DNA of 64,000 nt. Origin: Agriterribacter humi. Lineage in GTDB: Bacteria; Bacteroidota; Bacteroidia; Chitinophagales; Chitinophagaceae. This document shows positions 17,016 through 27,800 of this stretch, in pieces. Position numbers and translations under genes: made by a program. The notes below the pieces were generated by a model that searched no databases, was not told where the DNA came from, and saw only the letters and a list, made by a program, of their open reading frames with translations. The stretch spans positions 62,001 to 126,000 of the forward strand of contig NZ_VOHQ01000013.1 of NCBI RefSeq assembly GCF_009192765.1. The letters run 5' to 3'. How positions within the stretch are numbered: the first letter of the stretch is position 1; each line of letters opens with the position of its first letter.

Positions 17016-20000
17016 ATGTTTGATTGCAATAACCTTATACATCCTTTTCAAAACGACCCCGGTGTAAGTCAGCAGCAGCGGGTGATGGATGACTTATTAT
17101 CTGCCTCACCAAAAATTGACGGGCGCAACATAGCTGATTTACTGCATTACTTTGTACAACTTTCTCCTCATGTTAATTATTACGATGAAAAGCTGAATGT
17201 AAGCGACTGGCAGCCATTTTTTCAAAAGAGTATTCCGTTTACGTTGGCAGCCATTATTAAATATGATATAAACGCTGTTACCGAAAAAATTGATCACTAT
17301 AAAAAAACATTCAGCAGGCATCCCTCCAAAGCCGGATTGCAATTGCTGCTTCACTATGTATTTCAGGAGGTTATTAACCGCATCAATGGCTGGCATTTGC
17401 AGTTAAAGGGGAGCGGACTTCCGGTAGAACTGGTTGTTGAAAAACTGATTAAGGACAAACTGCGGGAGCCGTTAAAAAAAATGATCTGCAATAATAATGT
17501 AGCGGTAAAATATTATTGCATAAAACCGGTTGATTTTGCCCGTCTTGCTGCAAACGAAGTGTGGAACCTTGATTTGACTGTGGAGAACGCAAAAGAAAAC
17601 TGTAAACCGCAAGGTAAAAGTAAACGCAAACGGCTTATCTCTTTAAGAGATCAGGTTGTAAGCCTCCTGCCTTTCTTTTTGGATGCTATTCACATTATTG
17701 CCGGTACTGCTGCGCAAAGTATGGAACAAAGCCTTTTCCCGCTGAAAGAAGAGTTGCAGAAGAATCATACGCCTCATTTAGCATTGTTGTTTGCTTTTTT
17801 GAAATTGTTTCAACACCTGCAGGGAGATCTGAATACATATACTAAAAAGCATCTTGATTTTTTTTACAAACAGGTTCTGAAATTAAAAGCCCGTGAAGCA
17901 GTGCCAGATAAAGCGCATATCGTTTTTGAAATCCAAAAACAATTGGATAAATATTTACTGAAAAAAGGACTCTTAGTTAAAGACGGGAAAGATAATAACA
18001 AATCAGAAATCCGCTTTGCGCTCGATGAAGAAATGATTGTGAACAAAGCACAGGTAGCGGATAAGCGCACGCTCTTTCTTAATAATCAGAATGCATTTGA
18101 ACATACTTATGTAGAAGGCGTATACATGGCGCCCAATGCAGATAAGGCGGATGGGCTGATAAAAGATTTTAAGGATACTGATCCCGGCAGTTTTGCAACA
18201 CTGGGTGCTAAGCTCAGCAAATACACCGACCCCGAAAAATCGTTGGCCCAGCCATATCCCAATGCCCGGATAGGGTTTATCCTCGCATCACCGGTGTTGC
18301 TAATGAAAGAAGGAAAAAGAACAATAGATATAACAATAGCCTGCGGATTAAAAGATGATTACTGCAATAAGATAACCATAGCGGAAACACCACCATCGCA
18401 AAACTGCTGCGAGGAAAGCACACCCGGTACGCCGGGAACGGCAACCATCCTGCAAAAAAAATATCCTGATTTTATTGATTCCCCCGGTTTTTACAATGAC
18501 ATTGTTGCGGCGCTGAATGAAACGTATTATTATATCAGTGAGCACCTGGTTGTGGATGCAGTAAAAAAAGGGATCAGTAAAGAACTGGAAAAAAAGCTGC
18601 GCATTTTTCTTATCCGCGAAAGGAAAGTATGCTATTGCCCGGAAGAAATAAAGCAATATGATGCGGTTATAAAAAAAGCGCGCTGGGATATTTTTTACAA
18701 CGCCGCTTTGCCTGCCGAAAGAACTGTATTGGATGAACTGTTTAAACCCCGGAAAGCTTTAAAGCTGTTATTCAGCGGGGAGCAGGAATGGATTGAACCA
18801 ACCGGCGCTTTAGCCATTACTATAAGCCCTGCACTTGCTGCAGGTAAATTTCTTTTGCAGATCAATGTCACGCTTACACCCGATCAACCTGCTGTAGGCT
18901 TTTATAACAAAGAAAAGTTGAAGGAGGATTTTAATACCACCCTGCCTTTGGTTAAAATTGAACTGGATGATAAAATAAAATTGGTATTTACAGGTAATGA
19001 ACTGGAAGAAAGGATAGAAAATAAAGGAGATACCGATAATTGTTGTTTGTTAAAAGCATCATTCTCCGATATGCATACTGTATCCTTATATCATTTTTTC
19101 CGGAATGTAACTATATTGGATAAATTAAGTAACAACCCGCCCGATGCAACAAGGATTGATGTAAGCGTATGCGGGCTCAAAAATTTTGTTGTACAGAATG
19201 ACGAGAGCGTACAGGATGCAAATGGCCTTGTATATCCGTTTGGAACGCGGCCAGACATTGTTGATTTTAGTGTGGTCAATCCAACGGCTTGCATTACACA
19301 GGCTTTTGTTAACGACGCAGCGCCGGTTATCTCTGTTAAAGCCAGAAACTATCTTCAAAGTCTCATCACTCCTGCAAACGGATTCAAAAAAGTAATAGCA
19401 AAAAATGAGCTGGAACTTTTTTTAGATATAAAAGACAATAGCAATAACCCGGTTTTCAATAATGCCGATAAAATAGCAATAAGAGCATTGATTAATGACA
19501 AAACAAAAAGCTATTGTCTTCACAATCAAACGGGTCCCAATTTTTATATAGGATCGGGTGAAGTTTTTTGCAAGAAATGGAATTCGGTAAGGGTTAATTT
19601 AAACTGGAAAGACAAACCCAATGATTTTAGGGAATATTATAATGCCTACGTGGTGGAAGATGTAAACCTCCAGGTATTTGGATTGGACCAGGATAATTTT
19701 AAAATTAAAGTTTCCGTGCTTCAAAATGGCAGTTGGGTTGACGAAGTGCTCAATAGAAAATTATTTGATGTTGTTCCTCCTCCCGCAATCCCCAAACTTA
19801 CTCCGGCGTCTCCGCCGCCGTGTGCACCGGATCCTTTCTATAACCAGGGCATACTTTTGAAATCTTCTGATTTTCCGGGGCAGCTTAACCCGGCATTTGT
19901 TCTGACTGATACTGCAGATGCTGTTTTCAAATCAGATACCAGAAAAGGATTTATTAAAATCAATTTGCAGGAACAGGACTTTTTGCACAAAGACTATCCA

Positions 20001-21869
20001 TTTATTTTAGCCCGGCAGATGATGGCCCTGGGAAAATATCCTGATTCCATTCTTGAAGGGGCCGTGTATAGAAAAGACGGCAATACGGTTATCGTCTTTA
20101 GAAGCCTTGGCAAAGCAATTGTTGAACTGAAAGACGAAATATTCAAATCTAAAGATGCCGCACAGGTTGCTAAGGATATAGTAGATGCATTAAATACAAC
20201 TTTTGATGCTGCAATTGGCTTTCCACCGCCACCACCTGTTAATAGTGTAAGCGATGGGGAGAGAGATACACTCATTCCACTGGTTCATGGCAGTAAAACG
20301 CTTGCTGATAACGCACTGCAGAAAACGATAGACACAAAAGACAAGTTGGCCGTGCTTCAAACATTCCTGGGTATTTTTGATATTTTTACCGGGGAAATAG
20401 TTAAGCCATTAACCGTATTGATCCCTAATGAGCCGTGGACGCCTATCATTAAAAACATCTCCCTTGATTATACTGCCACAGCTACTATTGCTGATATTGA
20501 TCTGATTCATCTCTATCCTTTTGATGGTACATATAAAGCAGAAAAGATAACATTACAGCCCACATTATTTCCCACATACTGTGATGAGGGCAGTTTGTTT
20601 ATTGGTTTAAAAGACCTGGAACCCGGCAGTAATGTAAATGTATTATTCCAGTTAGCGGAAGCTACGGCCGATTCGGAGTCGGATATAGAAGAAGTGAACT
20701 GGTATTACTTAGATAATAATCAATGGAAATTACTCCGCAAAGGCTTTGAAGTATTGGATGATGCTACAGATGGTTTAACCACTTCGGGCATAGTAAAATT
20801 TGCATTGCCTGAAAACATGACAAAGGATAATACGATCCTTACCAAAGAACTGCATTGGATTAAGGCGTCCATTCCTAAAAATAGCAAAACCGTTAGCGAA
20901 ACCATCGGTATATACACCCAGGCTGTCCGTGCTACCTTCACCAATGAGGAAGGAAATGACAAACTGCGTCTTTCTCAGCCACTGGCGGCCGGCGCTATAT
21001 CCAAACTGAATGAGGCCGATGCCAATGTTAAAAAATTAAGTCAGCCTTTTGATTCCTTTGGTGGTCGTGTGCCGGAAGCTGAAGGGCATTTTTATGTGAG
21101 GGTAAGCGAATTGCTGCGACACAAAGGAAGGGCGATACAAAAATTCGATTATGAACGGTTAGTGCTGGAAGCTTTTCCTCAATTGTTTAAAGTAAAATGC
21201 ATCAATCACAGTTTCGCATTGAATGCGCATGAATACAAAAACGATTTTCCCATTGCTCCCGGTTATGTGCTGCTTGCAGTTATTCCCGATTTAAACCAAT
21301 TAAAAGCCGCCCAATCTTTTGAGCCGCGGGTTCCGGTAAGCATGCTTGATGATATACAGGAATACTGTAAAAAACGCAGTTCAGCTTTTGTGCGTTTCCG
21401 GGCGATGAATCCACGATATGAAAAAGTACATTTCTGTTTAAAAGTAAAATTGATCGCGGGCAAAGATGAAAATTACTATAAAGAAAAGCTGAAACAGGAC
21501 CTCCGTGAATTTTTAGCGCCCTGGGCAATTGGGGAATATGATAAGCTACGGTTTGGCCAGTGTGTTGGCCGGTCTGAAGTTATACGTTTTTTAGAAACAA
21601 GAGATTATGTGGATTATATTATTGATTTGCTTATGCGGCATGATGATGATCCCTGGCCGGATAAAACAAAAGAGGAGGAACTGGTAAGTCCGGTATGTCC
21701 TAAAACGCCGCGCAGTATTTTAATTGCAGGTGATATTGATGTTTGTATAGTGGGTAATGATTGTGAGGAATGGCAAAAATGCCATAATGAACAGGGCCTG
21801 GAAATGGATTGCTGTGAAAATAAAAGAATACCGGTTGTTGACTATTGCATAAAAGACATCATAGGATAA
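17016..21869 (+). CDS. eCIS baseplate wedge protein (Afp11/Pvc11, J-like), unusually long
   Basis: A 1617-residue protein. The region at about 1350-1560 is baseplate J/gp47-like: VSELLRHKGRAIQKFDYERL, the FP-x-LFKVKC block, VRFRAMNPRYEKVHF and DLREFLAPWAIGEYDKLRFG. The N-terminal 320 residues are helix-rich; the middle is a mosaic of beta-rich segments. The C-terminal end is cysteine-rich (VGNDCEEWQKCHNEQGLEMD region). The AFP and PVC counterparts are, as I recall, around 900-1000 residues, so several hundred residues look inserted. It forms wedges around the spike with the next protein. Confidence 0.9.
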   Translation: MFDCNNLIHPFQNDPGVSQQQRVMDDLLSASPKIDGRNIADLLHYFVQLSPHVNYYDEKLNVSDWQPFFQKSIPFTLAAIIKYDINAVTEKIDHYKKTFSRHPSKAGLQLLLHYVFQEVINRINGWHLQLKGSGLPVELVVEKLIKDKLREPLKKMICNNNVAVKYYCIKPVDFARLAANEVWNLDLTVENAKENCKPQGKSKRKRLISLRDQVVSLLPFFLDAIHIIAGTAAQSMEQSLFPLKEELQKNHTPHLALLFAFLKLFQHLQGDLNTYTKKHLDFFYKQVLKLKAREAVPDKAHIVFEIQKQLDKYLLKKGLLVKDGKDNNKSEIRFALDEEMIVNKAQVADKRTLFLNNQNAFEHTYVEGVYMAPNADKADGLIKDFKDTDPGSFATLGAKLSKYTDPEKSLAQPYPNARIGFILASPVLLMKEGKRTIDITIACGLKDDYCNKITIAETPPSQNCCEESTPGTPGTATILQKKYPDFIDSPGFYNDIVAALNETYYYISEHLVVDAVKKGISKELEKKLRIFLIRERKVCYCPEEIKQYDAVIKKARWDIFYNAALPAERTVLDELFKPRKALKLLFSGEQEWIEPTGALAITISPALAAGKFLLQINVTLTPDQPAVGFYNKEKLKEDFNTTLPLVKIELDDKIKLVFTGNELEERIENKGDTDNCCLLKASFSDMHTVSLYHFFRNVTILDKLSNNPPDATRIDVSVCGLKNFVVQNDESVQDANGLVYPFGTRPDIVDFSVVNPTACITQAFVNDAAPVISVKARNYLQSLITPANGFKKVIAKNELELFLDIKDNSNNPVFNNADKIAIRALINDKTKSYCLHNQTGPNFYIGSGEVFCKKWNSVRVNLNWKDKPNDFREYYNAYVVEDVNLQVFGLDQDNFKIKVSVLQNGSWVDEVLNRKLFDVVPPPAIPKLTPASPPPCAPDPFYNQGILLKSSDFPGQLNPAFVLTDTADAVFKSDTRKGFIKINLQEQDFLHKDYPFILARQMMALGKYPDSILEGAVYRKDGNTVIVFRSLGKAIVELKDEIFKSKDAAQVAKDIVDALNTTFDAAIGFPPPPPVNSVSDGERDTLIPLVHGSKTLADNALQKTIDTKDKLAVLQTFLGIFDIFTGEIVKPLTVLIPNEPWTPIIKNISLDYTATATIADIDLIHLYPFDGTYKAEKITLQPTLFPTYCDEGSLFIGLKDLEPGSNVNVLFQLAEATADSESDIEEVNWYYLDNNQWKLLRKGFEVLDDATDGLTTSGIVKFALPENMTKDNTILTKELHWIKASIPKNSKTVSETIGIYTQAVRATFTNEEGNDKLRLSQPLAAGAISKLNEADANVKKLSQPFDSFGGRVPEAEGHFYVRVSELLRHKGRAIQKFDYERLVLEAFPQLFKVKCINHSFALNAHEYKNDFPIAPGYVLLAVIPDLNQLKAAQSFEPRVPVSMLDDIQEYCKKRSSAFVRFRAMNPRYEKVHFCLKVKLIAGKDENYYKEKLKQDLREFLAPWAIGEYDKLRFGQCVGRSEVIRFLETRDYVDYIIDLLMRHDDDPWPDKTKEEELVSPVCPKTPRSILIAGDIDVCIVGNDCEEWQKCHNEQGLEMDCCENKRIPVVDYCIKDIIG

Positions 21870-21878
21870 TCATTTGGG

Positions 21879-24800
21879 ATGGCAGAAGAATCAAAAAATA
21901 TTACACTTATTGGCAAACAAAATTCGGGCTTCCCGGATTACCTGGATTTTGATAAGCTAAGAACGGAAGGTATTGATTACCTGGGAAGATTGGGTGGTAA
22001 GATATGGACAGATCATAATGTGCACGACCCTGGTATCACTATCCTTGAAATGTTGTGCTATGCATTGCTCGATCTCGGGTATCGTACCAACCTGCCGGTA
22101 GAAGATCTGCTTACCCCGAACCCGGACGATAAGTCGCAGGATAACAATTTTTTCACACCTGCACAAATACTGACCTGTAACCCGCTTACCATTACCGATT
22201 TTAGAAAGCTGCTCATAGATATAGAAGGAGTTAAAAATGCCTGGCTGGAAGTTGCAACAGATGAGATTGATTTCTGTCGCCCTCCCCGCCAGCCTGGTCC
22301 TGTACTAACGGCAACGGCTGTCGCTTTACCCAGCGGGCAGGAATGCACAGATTATCTGAATGGGTTGTATCATGTGTATATTGACCTGGAAGAGCACGTT
22401 GAAAAAATATACAAAGACGATCCTGAAGCAAAGAAAAAGTATCTGAAGGACATGGAAGGTAAGATCAAAGATGCACTGATGGCGCACAGGAACCTTTGTG
22501 AAGATTTTATTGATATTTATTTCTTATGTAAACAGGAAACAGGTATATGCGCCGATATAGAGCTGGAAGAGGGCGCCGATGCTGAAAAGGTATATATGGA
22601 TGCAGTAGAAAGATTGAGCGATTTTTTTTCCCCCGCTCCCCGGTTTTATACGCTTCCGCAGTTATTGGAAAAACAAAAATCAATAGATGAAATTTTTGCC
22701 GGACGCCCTTATAACATTACCGAAAGCCATGGTTTTGCGGATACCGAAGAACTGGAACAACTGAAGCTGAGAAAAGAGATTCATTTGTCGGATGTATATC
22801 ATGTTTTATTTGACGTAGAAGGGGTTAACGCAATTCGGAATCTTCGCCTGCAAACCTGTAATGCTGGTATTACATATCCTGTTAAGGGCTGGAAATACCA
22901 TATTCCCCAAAATCATGTTCCGGAATTTTCACTGGGTTGTTCGGGATTTCAATTTAGCAGGAATGGCATGCCCGTATTTATAGATGTAAAAAAATTTGAA
23001 GGCCTTTTTGAGATCGGCTTTGCACATAACGGAAAAGTGCTGCATCAACCGCCATCGCCTTATCTCGACAGTGAAATTCCCAAGGGAGTGTACAGGAACG
23101 ACCTGGGTGATTATTATTCCATACAGAATGAATTTCCAAGGGTATATGGCATTGCGGAAGGCGGGCTGCCGGATGATGCTTCCTCCCCGCGAAAAGCGCA
23201 GGCCTATCAGTTGAAGGCCTATCTTTTGTTTTTCGATCAGTTGTTAGCCAATTATCTTTCCCAATTGCAGCATATGCGTTCTTTATTCGCTTTATCGGCA
23301 TCAGATAATGACGGGGAAAATCATACTTATTTTATCAGCCAGCTTTCATCCGTTCCCGACCTGCAGAAACTGCTTCGTTTTAATAGCAATGAAAGCAATG
23401 CAAATGCTTTGGGCACAGAGGGCACTATACTGGTGCTGCCGGTAGATAAGATGAAATTGCTTGAGCTTAAAGAGAACAATACATTAAAGGACTTATCGCC
23501 GGATAATATCGAACCCTATACTTTTGCCACCGTGGCCGAAAGGGATACAGTTATCAGCCAGTTGAAGAACGACCTTGTATTTGAACAATACGAATGTGTG
23601 TATGTTACTAAAGCCGATGATTGTGTTTACTATTATATCCTTACCAGCTCTGATGAAATAGCCCTGATTAGTAAAAAATATTTTAAAAATTTGCAGGAGG
23701 CTGCGGAAAATGCCAGTTCAGTAAAATACATCGGAACGTTTAGTGAGAACTATCGTTCCTTTGTTTCTGCAACCGGTAATTTTTCATTTGATATTGAGCT
23801 CAACCTGCTCACATTTGAAAAATACCTGCAACTGATTGTTGAAAACAAGGAATTGTTTGTGCAACGCAGGCAGCAATTTTTAAATCACCTGCTCTCCAGG
23901 TTTGCCGAACAATTTACCGATTACGCGCTATTGTCATTTGGTTTTTCCAATAACCGGGACGCAGCATCATCCGGTATAAAAAGCAAAGAAATATTTTTAA
24001 CGCATTACGCAGATCTCAGCAGCAACAGGGGTAAAGCCTTCGATTACTTAGAGAACAACTGGAACAATGATAATGTTTCCGGCTTCGAAAAAAAAGTGAA
24101 AGCCGCCAGCGGAATCGCTAACTGGAAGCGGCGTAGTCTTTGCAATTTTGAAGTAGCTGAATATGAAGAGCAGTTTGAAGTGATATTAAAAATTGCCGGC
24201 ACTTCCTGGTTCAGGATTGATGAAAAATTTGATACGAAAGACGAAGCATTGATGGCAGCCAGAGCCCTGTTTACAGCTTTACCCGATAAGGAAAATTATC
24301 AACCTGAATTTATCAAATATGATAATGCGTATAAACTAACCCTGCATTACGCGCCAAACCTCTCAGCGGTTTTCCCGTTTCAATATGCTGCAAAAGAAGA
24401 CGCGATGGCTGTTGCCGGTAACATTACAGGACTGTTTATACCAAAAGATCCGGCGGCCGCAGTATTTGAAAGCGCCTATATATATATTCCACGATTAAAT
24501 GATTCCGGTGGAAAGCAGGTTCGCAGATCAATAGCGTTTTATTCCTCTGAAGAAGAAGCGCGAAAAGCAGTATTGAAAACAATAACGAAAATTGACGATC
24601 GTAAAAAATGGGAATATGGTGAAGGTGCTGCTCCCCTGGGCGCATTGGTTTATGATGTAAAAAGCACCGGTGCCTTATCCTTTATTAATACAGATGCTTT
24701 TAAAATTGACATTAATAACAGCATCGTCGGAAAACCTGACCGATTTACCTATGACCTGTTAGATAAAGAAAATAACTTCAAATTTCAATCCGTAAATGAA

Positions 24801-27800
24801 TTTAATGATGCTGCTGAAGCACTCGCAGATGTCGCTGTATTATTGGGCTTATTAACCAGTGAGCAGAACTATGAAATTTTCCGGAACACTGCAACCGGTA
24901 AGTTTACTATCCGGATAGCAGATCAGGGAAGCGTAAGGGCTGTTTGTATAATTGAAAGCAATACAGAAGCAGAAGCGGGGCAGATTCAGCTTCTGGTCCT
25001 TAATATTGTAAAAAAGAATCGTTACTTTATCGCAATAGAGAAACAGCCCCATCGCTGGAAATTCAATTATAGTCTGGGGTATGAGAAAAATAACCTGTAT
25101 TTATTTTATAGTGTACATGATTACACAAATCCGGAAGAGGCGCTTGCCGCCGCCACCTTATTTTATAATGCCTTGTCAACCTTACGCGTTGACGCCGTCA
25201 AACATGAGCTTTTTTTAGTGGCGCATAGGGATGATATACCTGTTAGCTCTGCAAAACTAATTACTGAAGAGGATCCTGGAGATATAACCAGGCTAAAAAC
25301 TGCTATAGATAAGCTATTGCTGGAACAAAGAGAAATACAACGCCTTTCAGAAAGTACTGATCCTGCCGCGTTCTCTGGTAGTGTGCGTATAGATCCTGTT
25401 AGTGAACAGGGCTTGTTTGTGTACCGGCTGGTAGACAAAGACCGGCCTTTTGCTTTTTATAGCAAGCCTTTTGCTGATAAAAATAGTGTTGCACTGGAAT
25501 TAAAGAACCTGGTTAAATTGTTTAAATACGGTGCCGGCTACCTGCAAATTTGTATGGGTGGCGATATCATTAATAAAAGAAAAGATGAGGTCACAAAGAT
25601 CACCTGGTATCACTACCAGCTTAAATGTCTGAATCAATTTTATCTGTCAGGTCCTTCGACGGGAAAACCGCTGATTCTTTTTGAAAGCACGGAAGGCTAC
25701 CAAAACAGTGACGATGCAGAAAAAGCATTTACCGAAAATTACCTGTTGCTGCTGCACATGGCATCTGATCCGGTCAATTATGGAAAATCCATAAGTCTTA
25801 CAGAAACTCCTATTCATAATGCAGATAGCTTCGGCAATAACGACAGTATTGTTTTTGTACCTGCAGCAACGAAAGATGCGCTGGGCGTTACGGATAATGT
25901 GGTGATAGCTGCACTAGTGAAAATGGCACTTACATATCCCATACGGATGGTGCAGCATAAGTCAGAGCGGTTTTATGAACTTTTTCCCTGTGAACAAAAT
26001 CCCGGTGAAACCCATACGGATAATTGTGTTAAGAAAAATGAGCCATATGTATATTATTTCACATTGTTATCTCCGGAGCAGGGGACTGAAAAATGGCAGA
26101 GCTTAAAATTCTATACCAGTTCCGGAGAAGCAAAGAAGGAATTTGATTTTTTCCTCATGCTTTTGTGGTACCCGGGCAACTATTACGCGGATTGTGATTG
26201 GTGTGCTGATGATAAAACCATATACCGCGTTTACCTCAGGGAAGTGCTGGCAGAAAGCGCTGAACGCTTTAGTACGGAAGAGCAGGCCTGGGGCAGGGAA
26301 GGCGTGCAAAAACTCATTTGTACTTCACAAACCGGGAACGCTTTTCATATGTACAGGCGAAAAGAAGACTGCTGTTATTCATTTTATGTGGCCTGCGGCA
26401 CCGGGTTTATTTATCATCCCTGCAAATATGATACACCGCAAAAAAGAGATGAGGCATTATTGAAATTGTACCAGTCAATTAAGGAAACAGTACAAAAAAA
26501 AGCATGGCAAACTGAAAATAATGACAATGCAGTTGTATTGAGAAATGGCAATGGAGTTGTGTTTGCCGCTGTTCTTATCAATAACGGGGACAATAATTGT
26601 ATAAGCGACAGGATAGCAGCTTTAACCGGATGCGTTGACTCAGACAATAATTATAAGGAAGAGGAAGGAAGAATAGTTTTAAGGAACGATCAAAATGAAA
26701 TAGTTGCCGCCTCAGTTCAGAAAAATATAACCCTTACAGCATGGAAAGAAATGTTGCAGTTGTTCGTTTGCTATTATCCGGTAAAAAAAACGATGGATGT
26801 AAAAACCGGTGGCAATAATTACAGCTACTGTATAGAAATAAAATTACCCGGCTTCAATACCTGCAGTGAAGACATGCTGGAAGAAAAGCCCTGCGGCTGC
26901 GGCAGTGAAGCCGCAGAAGGTGAATCAACCTGTTATATTGCATGGAAAGGTGATTGTTGCTATGCCTCATGCGCGGAAGCGGAGCAAGCTTTACAAACGA
27001 TTACCAGGTTGTTACTGAACTACAGCTATTACCAGCCTGTATTTGATTGTGAATGCTATTCCTATGGCATTGCCATTCAGTTCAGCAGGAATACGGTGAT
27101 AGCCGATGAAAATATTACCTGGTACTGGCAGGAAGCAGCTATCCGCAACTGGCACAGCAGTGAAATAGTAGCGGTTAACCCACAATGTTATACCAGCCCC
27201 GAGATGGCTTGTGAAGCAGTAACCCGTGCCGGAGAGCGGATCAACAGCGAAGGGCTGCACCTGGTAGAACATATTTTGCTACGCCCGCGGTGCAACCCGG
27301 AAGATTGCCGTTGCGAACAATACAATAAGCAGTGTGAAGATGAAACAGGATGTCGTTTTGTATGGCCTGCTCAGGCCGATGATCCGTGCACGGAAGAAAA
27401 GGATATCTGTTTTGTTCCGGGCGCCGACCGGTATTCTTTTATTGCTACCATCGTATTGCCTGCCTGGCCGGAACGTTTCCGCAAAAAAGAGAACAGGGCG
27501 TTGCTTGAAAATATTTTATACCGCGAAGCTCCTGCACATATATTGCTGCGCATATTGTGGCTGGCGCCACACGATTTTTGTTGCTTCGAAACAAAATATA
27601 AGGGCTGGGGCCGCTGGCTTGCACAAAAGAAAAATTGTGTTGATGATTTCTCTGTATGTGATTTTCTTGCATTCTTATTTGACCGCAACTATGAATGTTT
27701 GGATGATTGTATGGTATGTCTTCCCTGCGGAGATGATATACAGCATGCCGGACCTTGTTTTGATGAAGCGGATAATACAGAAAGAAAGAATACATATTTG

